Assembly: GCA_905221605.1 (NCBI GenBank)
Contig: CAJNDS010002239.1
Coordinates: 157,501-221,500, forward strand
Source of the DNA: Symbiodinium natans
Taxonomy: Eukaryota; Sar; Dinophyceae; Suessiales; Symbiodiniaceae
Length of the DNA stretch: 64,000 bases
Direction: 5' to 3'
Position 1 is the first letter of the stretch, and every line of letters begins with the position of its first letter. Positions 51,801-59,779 of the stretch are shown here, piece by piece. The position numbers were made by a program, and so were the translations under genes. The notes under the pieces were generated by a model, which did no database searches, had not been told where the DNA came from, and saw only the letters and a program-made list of their open reading frames with translations.

Positions 51801-54027
51801 ACAGGTCGTCCCCGCCGGTTCCATCATCCTCAAAGACGACCGGCTCGCGGGATTCCGCGCCATCTGCATCCGCAGGGACAAGAATGCAGTCTTCTGCGTG
51901 CGCCTCCATCGGGCCGCGCCGGGCGGAAGAAGTACCCCCCGACTCCATCGACACGGGCTCCAAGATGAGCCTGTGGCCTTTGACTTCCAACACGCGCCAG
52001 GGGCCGGTCAGACCCGGTTTCCAAGGCACACGCCCCGCCCCCTCTGAACGGGCCCTCGGAGCGTTCCAGACCACTCGGTCGCCTGGTTTAAGGTCCACAG
52101 TGCGCCTATGACGGTTTGCAAGTTTCGCCCGCGCTTCTGAAGACCGCGTCCAGTGCTCTCGGACCGCAGCAGCTAGCTCCGAGAACTGTTTGAACTGGCT
52201 CCGAGCCCAATCAGAGATGGGTTCAAACTGCAAGGCGTCTCGCAGGACGTCCTTTTCAAGTGGTAGAGCGAGCGACCAGCTCCGCTCTAGGTCCCTCGGG
52301 GTATACCCGTGGGGTCCCGGAGTGTTGTCTATGACGTACTCCGCCACCACGAGCCAATCCGACCAAGCTTCGGAAAGGGAGGCGCCGACTTGTCTGACGA
52401 CCGCCCCCAGCACCTTTTGAACTTCTTGGTGGACTCGCTCGTTTGCGCCCAACTCACAAGGCCTCAAGGGCGCGCTAAACCGCCACTCGGTCCCAAGCAT
52501 CGCGCTGAGTTCTGCCATGAGCGCGTTCTTGAACTCTGGGCCTCTGTCCGACCTGATGAGGCTCGGGATCGTCCTGCTGCGAAGCACACAGCGCACGAAC
52601 GCCCTCCTGACTTCCGCATGAGTCAGAGACCTCATCGGCTCGAGGAGGACAGCATGACTGAGGCAATCGAAGTACGTAAGCGAGTACCTATGCCCCTCCC
52701 TGTCCTCTCGGTTCGGACCCTCACAGTCCACGCTGACTTCCTGCCAGCATGTCTCGGCGCCACACTTGACCGCACGAGCTTCAACCTTCGTCGGTCGAGA
52801 GCGGCCTTTAATGCAGGCGAGACACTTGGCGACCCAGGTCCGCACATCTTTCTCCAAATCGGGCCACCAGACTGCCCTCTCCAGCAGTTTGATGGTAACC
52901 TCGGCAGACCTATGGGCCCCAAGGACTCCACAGTGGACTGAATTGTAGCAGGCGCGGCGCCAGGTCACCCCATTCGCGCCCGCAGCCCCGTTGGGAACCA
53001 CTGGGACGACGACGGTTTGACCCGTCCTGAGGGTCACCTCGCGCTCCAACAACCCGTCTCCGGATATCACCATCGGCGGCTCCGGCTTGCGAATCGAGCC
53101 CGCCAATGAGGGATCGCGCCGCTGGCCCTCGTACCACGCCGTACGAAGGGATCCCGTGACTCGGAACTCCGAAATGTTCGCCGCGTCCCTCGCCTCGACC
53201 GCAAGCTGTTCGCGACGATTTTCGTCCTCCCCCGCGGCCAGGCTCAAAGACGGAACACCGCCCTTAAACTCGACCTTGACCTTGGTTGAGGAATGGTCCC
53301 AAATGCACAGGATGGGGCTATGGCTGACGAGCTCTAGAACCACAGCAGGGCCCTTGTGCTCCTCACCCATAAACGCCAAAACTCTACCCTTCAGCTTGCA
53401 CTCATTGGCATTCTTCCCGCGACTGATAGCGCCCGCGGTCCAATGCCCTTCTACGCCCTCATTGGACGCAGAGAATTGAGCAAGGACCCTTGACGCCTGC
53501 CGGGTAGAACTGCGGGGATCCGAGGCTTCTCCGGTTGCCCGCCAGCCAATGACCTGAGTAACCCTACCCACAAGGGCTATCAGCTTGCCGAAGGAGGGGT
53601 CTAAGGCAACCTCTTTGCCCTTAGACCTCCAGAGCACTTCGCACTGCTTATTCACGACATGTCTGTGGCCGTGCCAGTTCACCACTGACGACCAATGCAC
53701 GACGATGTCGCCCTGAACCGCATCCAGGGGCGAGCAGTTGTGCCCCGCCACCACAGCACCATCTTCTCTAACCACCCATGTGGTCCAGTAAGGCTTCACA
53801 TCGCCCCACTTGGAAAGATCCTTGTGCTGGGAGCCGAGGCTGAGTTTCATGGAATGGCCCTTCTTCCATATCTTCCCACTCAGCATGCCATATGCTGTGG
53901 GAACTGGAGCATCCTTGGGCGTAGTCCTGAACCCTACCGCCCATTGCTGGATGGTTGAGGACCTAACCCTAAACAAACCTCCCGTCCTATCCAAAGTTGC
54001 AAGGACGGAGTTGACCTCTAGGCCCAC
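45220..54027 (-). CDS. Integrase-RT palm-KptA-like-zinc finger polyprotein
   Basis: An open frame of 2935 codons beginning without ATG (GTG at 54027). The same frame extends upstream to about 54200, giving a zinc ribbon (CICGKRTYLFSRCPAC). Domains in order: integrase (HHCC near 330-395; DDE core near 430-535 as VDCEGP, SDRGPEF, NERVHQE; C-terminal SH3-like near 650); RT fingers and palm (~1300-1465: RLVVDYRRVN, FVDAVSGFNQI, YVDDL); a low-complexity linker holding three copies of the dispersed motif; a Tpt1/KptA-like domain (~1740-1940); a C2H2 finger (~2250); an acidic region; two RanBP2-type fingers (~2520, ~2650); a Gly/Lys-rich stretch; LNRLMHALNGN; and a membrane helix (~2880-2905). RT lacks thumb and RNase H here; those are encoded upstream. 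Confidence 0.85.
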   Translation of the reverse strand: MGLEVNSVLATLDRTGGLFRVRSSTIQQWAVGFRTTPKDAPVPTAYGMLSGKIWKKGHSMKLSLGSQHKDLSKWGDVKPYWTTWVVREDGAVVAGHNCSPLDAVQGDIVVHWSSVVNWHGHRHVVNKQCEVLWRSKGKEVALDPSFGKLIALVGRVTQVIGWRATGEASDPRSSTRQASRVLAQFSASNEGVEGHWTAGAISRGKNANECKLKGRVLAFMGEEHKGPAVVLELVSHSPILCIWDHSSTKVKVEFKGGVPSLSLAAGEDENRREQLAVEARDAANISEFRVTGSLRTAWYEGQRRDPSLAGSIRKPEPPMVISGDGLLEREVTLRTGQTVVVPVVPNGAAGANGVTWRRACYNSVHCGVLGAHRSAEVTIKLLERAVWWPDLEKDVRTWVAKCLACIKGRSRPTKVEARAVKCGAETCWQEVSVDCEGPNREDREGHRYSLTYFDCLSHAVLLEPMRSLTHAEVRRAFVRCVLRSRTIPSLIRSDRGPEFKNALMAELSAMLGTEWRFSAPLRPCELGANERVHQEVQKVLGAVVRQVGASLSEAWSDWLVVAEYVIDNTPGPHGYTPRDLERSWSLALPLEKDVLRDALQFEPISDWARSQFKQFSELAAAVREHWTRSSEARAKLANRHRRTVDLKPGDRVVWNAPRARSEGAGRVPWKPGLTGPWRVLEVKGHRLILEPVSMESGGTSSARRGPMEAHAEDCILVPADADGAESREPVVFEDDGTGGDDLSRPSLGQQVQGDAKQVEFTLTRRGRDFVLRLGDRIAYRGVGGGPKVCRLGRVTQVDAARAQVGVHRYLPDASGVRVKWRLAYIAEDGALTLSEGTRPAHEAVSVKEIISKIDLNRDGVLAAASARKLDKGAYSLQDRTLERASRAGTSVLSIREALADLLVAEPRALQPGASPESGTVESWFRQYFLGGVADVLEVAWGDAVVSDAARRHGYRVVPAFVQGKQAYGITWNLAAEEHLEAISGAVLRTEPKVLVIGLEGKNVPRAFLQLVVRCAQERTRAGAHVALRLQAQKGEWEPWRLEEWGALFGTLAEPRWPWAFVRADMCQFARASGRGNLVESGALWLADFSLESVGLRCSRPDALGAVQHKHVERAQSDYNLIGAAFCASLQDLGLRGAEELCTAAVESFPATAGADSAAAAPQPSPVVPLPDVRSGEDLTPAERAELDKEVDKYAAEKEAFWRTKADAKDWDSVRADLEVYALAGEKVAEDPRRTEAYRDLVWSGLKIEPGPTRPGLTDADIAAVREVIRRKAAGFWVEDTTRTTVRKFAHDCIPTGPPVSSQPHSLRGESAQWVDDKLEEECKRGQLIRGSSAWGSAPFPTKEMPSYKRHRKRRLVVDYRRVNARIKRSTYYCRRGSDVLAAAVGSVWYTFVDAVSGFNQIRNTKRAREVLAIVARSGKYLPVGLTFGPINGPDDFNFVVDRAYAPGRGRRLKYTKEWIAYVDDLTVRTGRVIDGQFFTDAQAEGAVREACAKGAVAAPQSASSALEALGVRGAHNSKRANHDAARSDQNHPTRVLMLRMLGLFGCFCVQGGCFWGGPFPRSPVCGQKDFSSFVACSFVRLSRSQCLGSRPRGSVQGRSRSRRSLKAQTLRKLPKPPPQRFKCVVEPRVGSPSPRSCLCTAPRCGSRPDRAGATDRSPGPSWSTTRPRCGPCPGRAGAAAYHYCTPAPCSGPCPGRSRARQVSLAHRRSCKAAGLSAAMGGGGSKGRGKSKSPGPKGRKGPPTIDDVQRLLVRCMRHGEGGCSGRFGPGGLYPVDELIEQLGITINQYNQAVAHDASQRKPRLDTSHAGFLRAFQGHSADCGHPMGFMMEGLSETAIDDLIRQYGPAMWHGTDLHVVPSLLQNGLIPGGGPGGRLGVHYVLGHCPTQWEDGRRGFRRGSTCIVEVRLAVLRDAGVPIYAGADGVALTGQIRATGISRIWALPRGSPVYSDLIAELEVDRLVLRVDLKSLGDSSAGPNPPLGRGPKLGTVQASQAAAASSGAASSSTVVLAPAGRVMAAGAAQPVTPPKAAPKAKGRPLGTPRTSIVPAKPKVYPRRNVPGPNVLEPEDSLEEEAAQAAEGVEEDSSSSDLPDTRAPPAAVRVKEDEEPASGAQAESTEEGVLVLGQSVVTSAKEYLARSEALLRAQKLQSRILEVAGTAMVKLEKITKREESLKTLRREGESRAAGEGADGEEVSDDGQDAPGAAGPSSSARPSGGGTAQSASASEEPRPNADGHYGCSAPGCGLAFESLVQYHLHQAACHGASLPPNLGISPSAPLDPFRQDWRGRLFRRGKDGGYGEVPMLRVIRYHKANGYDHSRVPLLRRGDRIQLEDGSHHIYGGSHPPGWLRDDPELDPPGAPEGSDGGSTPKSEPTEEAVPEPPRKAAPRGRALEPPKGDVQRRLAERRSKRDYSPDLVTPLDDLHAKEIDSFFAGDPAADSLDVILMRAEVRTESHLKVGREEEEPLVKEEQEEEAEVVKDEEVSVEMEAATADEADEVALPANRAYVEGRFYPYGSWRCFFCEAINPVTEDQCLTTHAGGPNAGAPCDGRWINGIDIGWWEVDPQTAPEQWRRRFSAEELEDQQARADAARLLSDEELAEALQAAEEAQAAERAKKRERRQAEKAERDDHISEALRIAGWQCPNCYEWNLSFRQLCFRCSTPLRLAEVVSRGIPDPRRGEQRDSGSESSQDELEYEILLANRAMDQETIQPLLRSKHKKRGGKRRREEATHGKGRDPWGAWADARGKGQGKPKGRGKSDAKGKPKGRGKYAWGAFAAGIVAALQPRPSTSWVPAFPCGSARPPPSVPLPPRTPFFLGRGLLNRLMHALNGNINGWWGLAAAASAPIALQLHRGVVHVVEDSMHAVATVSADVVEEIGHGARRTVWVAGTAITLVVVILCGAVLWYVSRAVANRIAHLRHGNTAAPEVSAPWLRGDV
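48200..48805 (-). other. Tpt1/KptA-like RNA 2'-phosphotransferase domain
   Basis: Residues show the family's landmarks in order: an Arg-His pair (CMRHGEGG), the winged-helix VDELIEQL, RAFQGHS (family RAxQGHS), WHGTDLHVVPSLLQNGLIPG (family YHGT...IL..GL), an Arg-rich turn before STCIVEV, and PIYAGADGVALTG (family FY.S.NGV.LT). All four positions of the Arg-His-Arg-Arg catalytic set can be matched by eye. Enzymes of this family remove an internal 2'-phosphate from ligated RNA using NAD+. Presence inside a retrotransposon is unexpected. Confidence 0.8.
49600..50130 (-). other. RT fingers-palm domain
   Basis: Ty3-type motifs: QLIRGSSAWGSAPFPTK, RRLVVDYRRVN, FVDAVSGFNQI and WIAYVDDLTVRTG. All three catalytic Asp are present. 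After YVDD the frame ends in unrelated low-complexity sequence; no thumb or RNase H follows. Confidence 0.88.
52050..52960 (-). other. Retroviral-type integrase domain
   Basis: A zinc-binding HHCC module (His...His, then CLAC), a catalytic core with Asp in VDCEGP, Asp in SDRGPEF and Glu in NERVHQE, and a basic C-terminal beta module (GDRVVWNAPR to GPWRVLEV). Spacing between the second Asp and the Glu is close to the usual 35. Looks complete. Confidence 0.9.
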
Positions 54028-54086
54028 CTCATGGGCCTCAAGGTCGCCCTCAAGCGGAGGTTCGAGCTCCTCCCGCTCGGCTATCT

Positions 54087-57000
54087 CTACCGAGGTATCG
54101 ACTGCCTCTTTCTCGATGCAGGCGGGGCAGCGAGAAAACAGGTAGGTCCGCTTGCCGCAGATGCATAGACCCTCATGGTCCCAGAGGGGTCGTGACGGTC
54201 GTCCAGCATCCCTCTAATGCTGGCATCATCGATGGAACGAACCGCGTCCAGCCTCAAGGACCGCAGAACCTCCGCCCCCAATGCCTGCTTCCCTACGATC
54301 CCAAAACCTCGCAGGGGAGGCTCCGGAAAATCCTTCTTGAGTTCCGGACAAGCCTCGGCCACTTCCAAGTGGCCTTGCTGCGTGCGCCAAAGGCGTGGCC
54401 GCACCGCCCAGATAGCCTTGATGCCTGCCCAAGCCTCTCCTACAGCCCTAGCTTCTTTGCGCTGCAGGTTCCTTGCTTGGAGCGTGAGCTCAACAACCAA
54501 AGGCCACCTAAGGACGGCTGTGACCAGCCCGCCTTGTCCAAGTCCTACGAGGAACTGCGGACGAAACCCCGAAGCTTCCCTAAGAACCTTGGCACACGAA
54601 GTGAGCAAGTCGACCCTGATCCGCTTGATCTTCTTGGTCCCTGCGAGCCTGCCGGCCCCGCAATCAAAATGCGAGGCAAGCCCGTCGGTATCCTCAAACG
54701 GACCCCAACAACCCCTGACAGCCACAGAAACTCCAGGGAGGCTCGCTTGGAAGACGCGCCTGATCTCAGTCAGCTCTGCGTCCTGCTCTTTCCAACGCGC
54801 GTAGTCAAAGACAACCATGACGCGCACCGGAAGGGCTGCGACGACGCACATCGGCACAGCCGCGGCCTGGACACGGCCCGCAGGCTCTGGGACGGCGTCG
54901 TTGCCGACCGCCCAGGGCACGGGTCCATCACCCTCAGTACCCTCTCCGAGGTACTGGTCCAGGTCGAAACCTCGGAGTTGGCCCGAAAGGCCCTCGAGAT
55001 CTTTCGTCCTCGCCGCAAGGAGCGCATCCCGATCCTTGGGATTGCGGCTAAAACTGTCACCCAGCGTCGCTGAGCGACCGCTAAGGCTCCTTATTTCAGA
55101 CCCATCCATAAGGATTTCTGCAACCCACCGGACGAGCTTCGGATCCATTCCGATGTCCGATGTTTGCGCTCGGGTAAGGTTGGCATGATCTGTCCAACAC
55201 AGAGTCCGAATAGAGCCAAACATGCGGCGTGTCGCCCGCTTTACCTCGAGCTGGGCGAACGCCTCCTGTATCAAGGGCGGCCAGTTCTGCTGCGCGGGGG
55301 TCAAGCTCTTCGAGTGCGTCATAAGCACCTTGAGCTGACTCAAGTCACGCGTCATCTGCACGACACTGCCCCCTACCGCGATGCCCGACGCATCCGCGAT
55401 CTGCTCAAGGGGACATGACCCATCCGCAGCAGAGGCCTCGTCGAAGGTAGCCAAATTGATGCGATTTTGCATCATGCGCTTAATCGCTTTAAAGGCTTTG
55501 CAACCCTCGGTGGCGGCTGAGCCCAGCCCGCCTTCAGGGAAGACGGCGCCTGGCTTCTGCCACTGCCCTAAAATCTTGGCTGCGTGCCCATACTCAACAG
55601 GCAGGTAGCCGCGCAACCAGTTTGCGCAACCCAAAAATTGCTGAATGTGAAGCTTCTCCCAGAGCGGGGGAAAGTCAATCACCGCCTGACAACGCTCTTC
55701 GTCAGGCGAACTCCCGTCCCGCCCAATGTTGTGTCCCAGGAGCTTGCCTTTGGAGACACAAACTTCGGCCTTGCTGATTCCAAACGAGAAGCCAAACAAG
55801 ATTGACTTATCTAGGAAACCCTCTAAGGAAACGAGGTGGTCGAGGAGGTGCGGGCACGCTTTAGGGTGCCGGGCGCGCATATCTGCCGCGAGCTTCTCAT
55901 AATAGTAGTCCGTTGGAGGCTCTTCGATCATCTTCTCGATGTCCCAGCTCTCCACGATATGATAGCTCGGGCAGCGCGCCGTATCGACCGCGTCTGCTGG
56001 GCGCACAGCATCACTTGCGCCTCTTCCAGCCGTGGCCGATCCCTCACGCCAGCCAGCCCAGCGTGGCCCCTTGCGCGTCCTAAAGACCGCGAGGCGTTCG
56101 GTGACGGGAACTTCATCGCTACACGCAACGCTTTCCGCCACACGCAAATCCCTCGTGTCCCAGAGACGCCACGCCTCACCTACGCGCTGAAGCAAGCACG
56201 TTTCGTAAGGCGCCTTCTCGACCGCCAGAGTCCCGAGGTCCTTCTGCGCAGGGCGCCTACCCCACACAGACGCGTAACCACCCGGCGCCTCCCACCAGCT
56301 GTCGACGCTTGGAAGGTGGTCCAAGCAAGTAAGCACTCCAGGCTCCTCAACAGGGCGCCCAACCGGGCCGCTCCCGCCCCACACCGAAGCGAGAACAGTC
56401 ACCGCAGCAAGGACCGATAGCACACCGATCCTGGCGCCGGTACGCAGCCGCCCAAAGGACCGCGCACACGAGGAACAACCTTGGAAGCTTCTTGCCGCGG
56501 CCCTGGACGCGGACCCGCAAGCAAAGCACGGGTCGTGGTCAACCGAGGCAACGGCGACCCCACAATCCGCACATGCCTGCGGAGACGGCTCCGACTCGAA
56601 AACCGTCTCAACCGCGCCACAACCACAGGCCGCAGTGCTTACGAGGCCGGAACGCACTTCCGCAACAACCTCGCCCGGCTGGAGAGAGTGATCGCACTCT
56701 TGGGCTGCGAGCAACACAAACCCCTTTCCCTCTCCTGTGGGCCAAAGGCCTGGTACGGCCTCGACCCCGCACTCCACCGGAAGCACTACCTCGGACAGGG
56801 ATCCCTCTGCGGAGACTCCTTGCTCCCGCACGACAGGCACCAGCACCCCGTCGCCTGGCGAGAGCTCGAGAGGCTCTTCCCCGTCGTAGCGGAGGAGCTC
56901 CCGGCTTCCGCCCCCAGGCTCGGTGCATGACGCGTCGTCCAGGCTCGACAACCGCGCTTCGAAGGCGTAGGCCCTGTCCTTCCGGGTCTTGCTGTGATCC

Positions 57001-57152
57001 TCGCACCTGGGCATTCTGATTCCCAGCGTGTCGAGGACGTGAAAGTCGGGACCCGGCCTGAAGCCCAGGCCCATCCTTCCGGCGCAGTCCAACGCCCTGC
57101 CGCCGAGGATCAGTCCGTGCCAATCGGACGTCCCCTGGCTGCGATTTTGCAT
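54087..57152 (-). CDS. Protease end-zinc ribbon-RT thumb-RNase H polyprotein
   Basis: A 1021-codon frame overlapping Gag by ~43 nt in the -1 phase. Its first residues (DWHGLILGGRALD) complete the protease fold started in Gag, so it is probably reached by -1 frameshifting. Next come a Cys-rich section (about residues 195-235, several CxxC), a short hydrophobic helix, and from ~425 the Ty3 RT thumb/connection (KLLGHNIGRDG, IQQFLGCANWLRGYL). RNase H follows (ADASGIAVGGSVVQ, QEAFAQLE, CWTDHANL, TLGDSFSRNP). The RT palm is absent here. The C-terminal ~300 residues are unrecognised. It ends where the next frame, also -1, is already open. Confidence 0.82.
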   Translation of the reverse strand: MQNRSQGTSDWHGLILGGRALDCAGRMGLGFRPGPDFHVLDTLGIRMPRCEDHSKTRKDRAYAFEARLSSLDDASCTEPGGGSRELLRYDGEEPLELSPGDGVLVPVVREQGVSAEGSLSEVVLPVECGVEAVPGLWPTGEGKGFVLLAAQECDHSLQPGEVVAEVRSGLVSTAACGCGAVETVFESEPSPQACADCGVAVASVDHDPCFACGSASRAAARSFQGCSSCARSFGRLRTGARIGVLSVLAAVTVLASVWGGSGPVGRPVEEPGVLTCLDHLPSVDSWWEAPGGYASVWGRRPAQKDLGTLAVEKAPYETCLLQRVGEAWRLWDTRDLRVAESVACSDEVPVTERLAVFRTRKGPRWAGWREGSATAGRGASDAVRPADAVDTARCPSYHIVESWDIEKMIEEPPTDYYYEKLAADMRARHPKACPHLLDHLVSLEGFLDKSILFGFSFGISKAEVCVSKGKLLGHNIGRDGSSPDEERCQAVIDFPPLWEKLHIQQFLGCANWLRGYLPVEYGHAAKILGQWQKPGAVFPEGGLGSAATEGCKAFKAIKRMMQNRINLATFDEASAADGSCPLEQIADASGIAVGGSVVQMTRDLSQLKVLMTHSKSLTPAQQNWPPLIQEAFAQLEVKRATRRMFGSIRTLCWTDHANLTRAQTSDIGMDPKLVRWVAEILMDGSEIRSLSGRSATLGDSFSRNPKDRDALLAARTKDLEGLSGQLRGFDLDQYLGEGTEGDGPVPWAVGNDAVPEPAGRVQAAAVPMCVVAALPVRVMVVFDYARWKEQDAELTEIRRVFQASLPGVSVAVRGCWGPFEDTDGLASHFDCGAGRLAGTKKIKRIRVDLLTSCAKVLREASGFRPQFLVGLGQGGLVTAVLRWPLVVELTLQARNLQRKEARAVGEAWAGIKAIWAVRPRLWRTQQGHLEVAEACPELKKDFPEPPLRGFGIVGKQALGAEVLRSLRLDAVRSIDDASIRGMLDDRHDPSGTMRVYASAASGPTCFLAAPPASRKRQSIPR

Positions 57153-59779
57153 CGCACGAAAATTTCAGTGTTGGGGCGACAGTCGTCCGCCGTCCTGCCT
57201 TCCAGCAGCGTGACGCGCAAGACTGCTGCCCCCTTCAGAGGAACGGGGGCTCCCGAAGCGATGCCATGCACATATTCGGGGTGGACCCACTTCTCGAGTC
57301 TCACGACCGGGAAGCCGGGATCTTCGGTGCCGATCCCCAGCTCTGCAGCCCGGTTCATCATGCCCACCACGAGTTCCTCCGTCACGTGGTTCGCGCCAGC
57401 GCATCCGTCGAGCATGCACTCGACCTTACGGTCGAGCACCTGGACTACCGTTCTGTACTGGTAGCCTCCTGGCTCGTTGTCCGCCAGGTTCCACCAGTCC
57501 TTCGGCAAATCATCCAGGGTGGCGAACTTGTCCCGCCCGCCCTTGCTCAACGGAAGCGCGTGCTGCTGCACCGCGGCGCGTCCTGCGGCTCCTGAGACGC
57601 CTGCCTGGACGCCTGAGCTGCCTATCTGGACACTGAACGCGGCGAAGGGGTTGGACATGGAAGCCCCGGAGGGCGCGGCCCAGTTGGCAGGCAAGGCCGG
57701 CGTCCCTCCTGAGGTCGTCAGGTTGTGGACCATGTCGCAGCTGGCTCCCTTCTTGCACGACCCATTCTTGGAGAAAAAGGGGCAAACAGTGCCTGGTGGC
57801 TTTGCTGCGCCTTTGGCCGCAGCCTTAGGCTTTGCGCTGGCCTTAGCCTTGCCTCCTCCCTTCCCTTTGCCCTTGCCTTTCGCCGTGGCAAAGGTTTGGT
57901 CACCCTTCTTGGCCGCGAGAGCTTTTCTGCGAAGCTCCTTGTCGTGGCTGTACGGGCAGGCATCCCCCTTCGGGCAATTCCCGTGGTCGCGAAAGTGGAA
58001 GCAGATCTTCTTGTCCGCTCCTTTGCCAGCTCCCTTCGACGCAGCGGCAAACGTCTGATCCACGCCAGCCTTGGCCGCGGCAGCTGCTCCCTTCGCAGCA
58101 GCCTTAGCGGCGGCCTTGAGGCTCCGAATCTCCTTCTGGGCCTCGGCTAGCGCGACCGACGGGTCCGCGCTTGGAGAGCCGGTCGTGGAGTAAACAGAGT
58201 GGGAAACAGCACGGTGCGCTGCTTCCCTCTGTTCGTACTCCAAGACGACCTTGTGGCTCTCCTCCCAAGTCTGCGGCCCTCTCAGCCCGCCGTCCTTGGG
58301 GTCGCCGGGCCACAACCGCTTGTCGTTACGTATCTCCTTTTGGAGATACGGGGGCATCTTGCGGAGGTACGAGAGGTACAACTCTCGTGGGGTCTTCCCA
58401 AGACCCACCGCCTCAAGGTCCGCGATCGACGCCTCAAACAAAGGCTCGAATTGGTGGCCTGTGAGCTTGCCCTTAGCGAGGGAGGCATGCTCACCATCCA
58501 CGCGGACTTCTCTTTCCTCCCGCGATTCCCCGAACATCAAGTGCTTGTTCTTGATGCGGTCGTACACTGCCTGTGGGTCGGAGAGAACCTCTCCCGACTT
58601 CCACGCTGCGCGGTAGGCGTTCGTGTACGTCTTCATGCGCGAGCCGCGGCAGCGCCCGCGTAGCGCTAGCAGCTTCTCGCGCGCACTCATACCGCGACAG
58701 TTGTTGGCGAGCGCGCAGACGTCCTCGAACTCCTCGTAGAACAGGACAACGTCTCGCGCGTCCGACTTGTCGTCGGTCAGCGTCGGCCACGTGAGGTCAG
58801 TTTTGACCGTCGTTATGGAGCTTTGCCCGCCCCTCTGCGCTAACGCTTCTTTCAGCGCTTCAGTTTGGGCGGCGAGTGCGGCGGCGAAATCGCCCGCCGG
58901 GTTTTGGGACCCGGTCTGCGAACCTCCGCCGTCTGAACCTCGCTTCAGGGCTTCTATCTCCATCTCCAGCGCCGCGAGCTTTGCGCGCAAAGGGGAATCG
59001 CCGTCCGTCGCGCCCAGGTCACGGGCCGCGGAAGGACCACCTGCAACCTCGGCAGTGTGCAAACCTCCACGGTCCAAACCTACCCCCAACCCACTTGCAG
59101 TCGCAGGCTGTGGGAGCCCTGGGGAACGCGGCCCCACGGCTTCAACTGGCACATCGGACGGGGAGCTCCAAACCTTCTCTTGGCTCGAGCTTTCTTTTCC
59201 CCCTAGCGCGAGGATAAGCTCCCCGATGCATTGGATTTCACGCTGAATCTCCTCTGCGTCTTCGGGGTCCTCGCCACCGCGCAAAGCCGCGACCGAGAAC
59301 CTGGTCCGCAGCCGACGGACCATCTTTGTCGGATGCCAGTCCCCGCCTATCTTCGAGAACTCATCCGCAAGGAGGGTGGCTTTGGTGCTTAAGGCGTCAA
59401 GGTCACGGGAGCTCACCGTGACTCCATGCGCTTTGAGCGCGAGGACAATCCGCGAAACGCGCGTCAAGTAGTCCGCGACCGGTTCTTGGTCTGGACGGAA
59501 AATCGCGCGCAGCTCCGCCTGCAAGCCCTCTGCGGTGCCTGGCACTGAACCTGCTGTCGACGGCGGACCGGACGGTCCCGCCGGGCGGGACCCTGGTGCC
59601 GTAGCAGGGACATAGGCAGCACCGGTAGGGACCATGGCCAGCTCCCTAGCCGCGGCGCTGACGTCCACCCGCGGCGGACTGTCACCTCCAGCGCCCGAGG
59701 CCTCAGGGACTAGCTCGGAGTCCTCTTCTTCTTCCTCCTCATCCTCGTCCTCGTCTTCGGCGTCATGGAGGAACTTCAT
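57110..59779 (-). CDS. Gag-like polyprotein with CCCH fingers and protease
   Basis: An 889-codon frame starting MKFLHDAEDEDED with an acidic stretch. A helical Gag/capsid-like region follows (about 330-540: VVLFYEEFEDVCALANNC to VVLEYEQREAAHRA). Two CCCH zinc fingers (CX8CX5CX3H) lie near 590-612 and 663-684, and probably bind RNA, taking the place of CCHC knuckles. At ~790 MLDGCAGANHVTEELV resembles the retropepsin active-site loop, with DGCA where D(T/S)GA is usual. The real start may be the ATG at 59972 in another frame (MSAEVAGQAEGVTLLEAIEG), implying a one-base shift near 59800. Confidence 0.82.
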   Translation of the reverse strand: MKFLHDAEDEDEDEEEEEEDSELVPEASGAGGDSPPRVDVSAAARELAMVPTGAAYVPATAPGSRPAGPSGPPSTAGSVPGTAEGLQAELRAIFRPDQEPVADYLTRVSRIVLALKAHGVTVSSRDLDALSTKATLLADEFSKIGGDWHPTKMVRRLRTRFSVAALRGGEDPEDAEEIQREIQCIGELILALGGKESSSQEKVWSSPSDVPVEAVGPRSPGLPQPATASGLGVGLDRGGLHTAEVAGGPSAARDLGATDGDSPLRAKLAALEMEIEALKRGSDGGGSQTGSQNPAGDFAAALAAQTEALKEALAQRGGQSSITTVKTDLTWPTLTDDKSDARDVVLFYEEFEDVCALANNCRGMSAREKLLALRGRCRGSRMKTYTNAYRAAWKSGEVLSDPQAVYDRIKNKHLMFGESREEREVRVDGEHASLAKGKLTGHQFEPLFEASIADLEAVGLGKTPRELYLSYLRKMPPYLQKEIRNDKRLWPGDPKDGGLRGPQTWEESHKVVLEYEQREAAHRAVSHSVYSTTGSPSADPSVALAEAQKEIRSLKAAAKAAAKGAAAAAKAGVDQTFAAASKGAGKGADKKICFHFRDHGNCPKGDACPYSHDKELRRKALAAKKGDQTFATAKGKGKGKGGGKAKASAKPKAAAKGAAKPPGTVCPFFSKNGSCKKGASCDMVHNLTTSGGTPALPANWAAPSGASMSNPFAAFSVQIGSSGVQAGVSGAAGRAAVQQHALPLSKGGRDKFATLDDLPKDWWNLADNEPGGYQYRTVVQVLDRKVECMLDGCAGANHVTEELVVGMMNRAAELGIGTEDPGFPVVRLEKWVHPEYVHGIASGAPVPLKGAAVLRVTLLEGRTADDCRPNTEIFVRCKIAARGRPIGTD

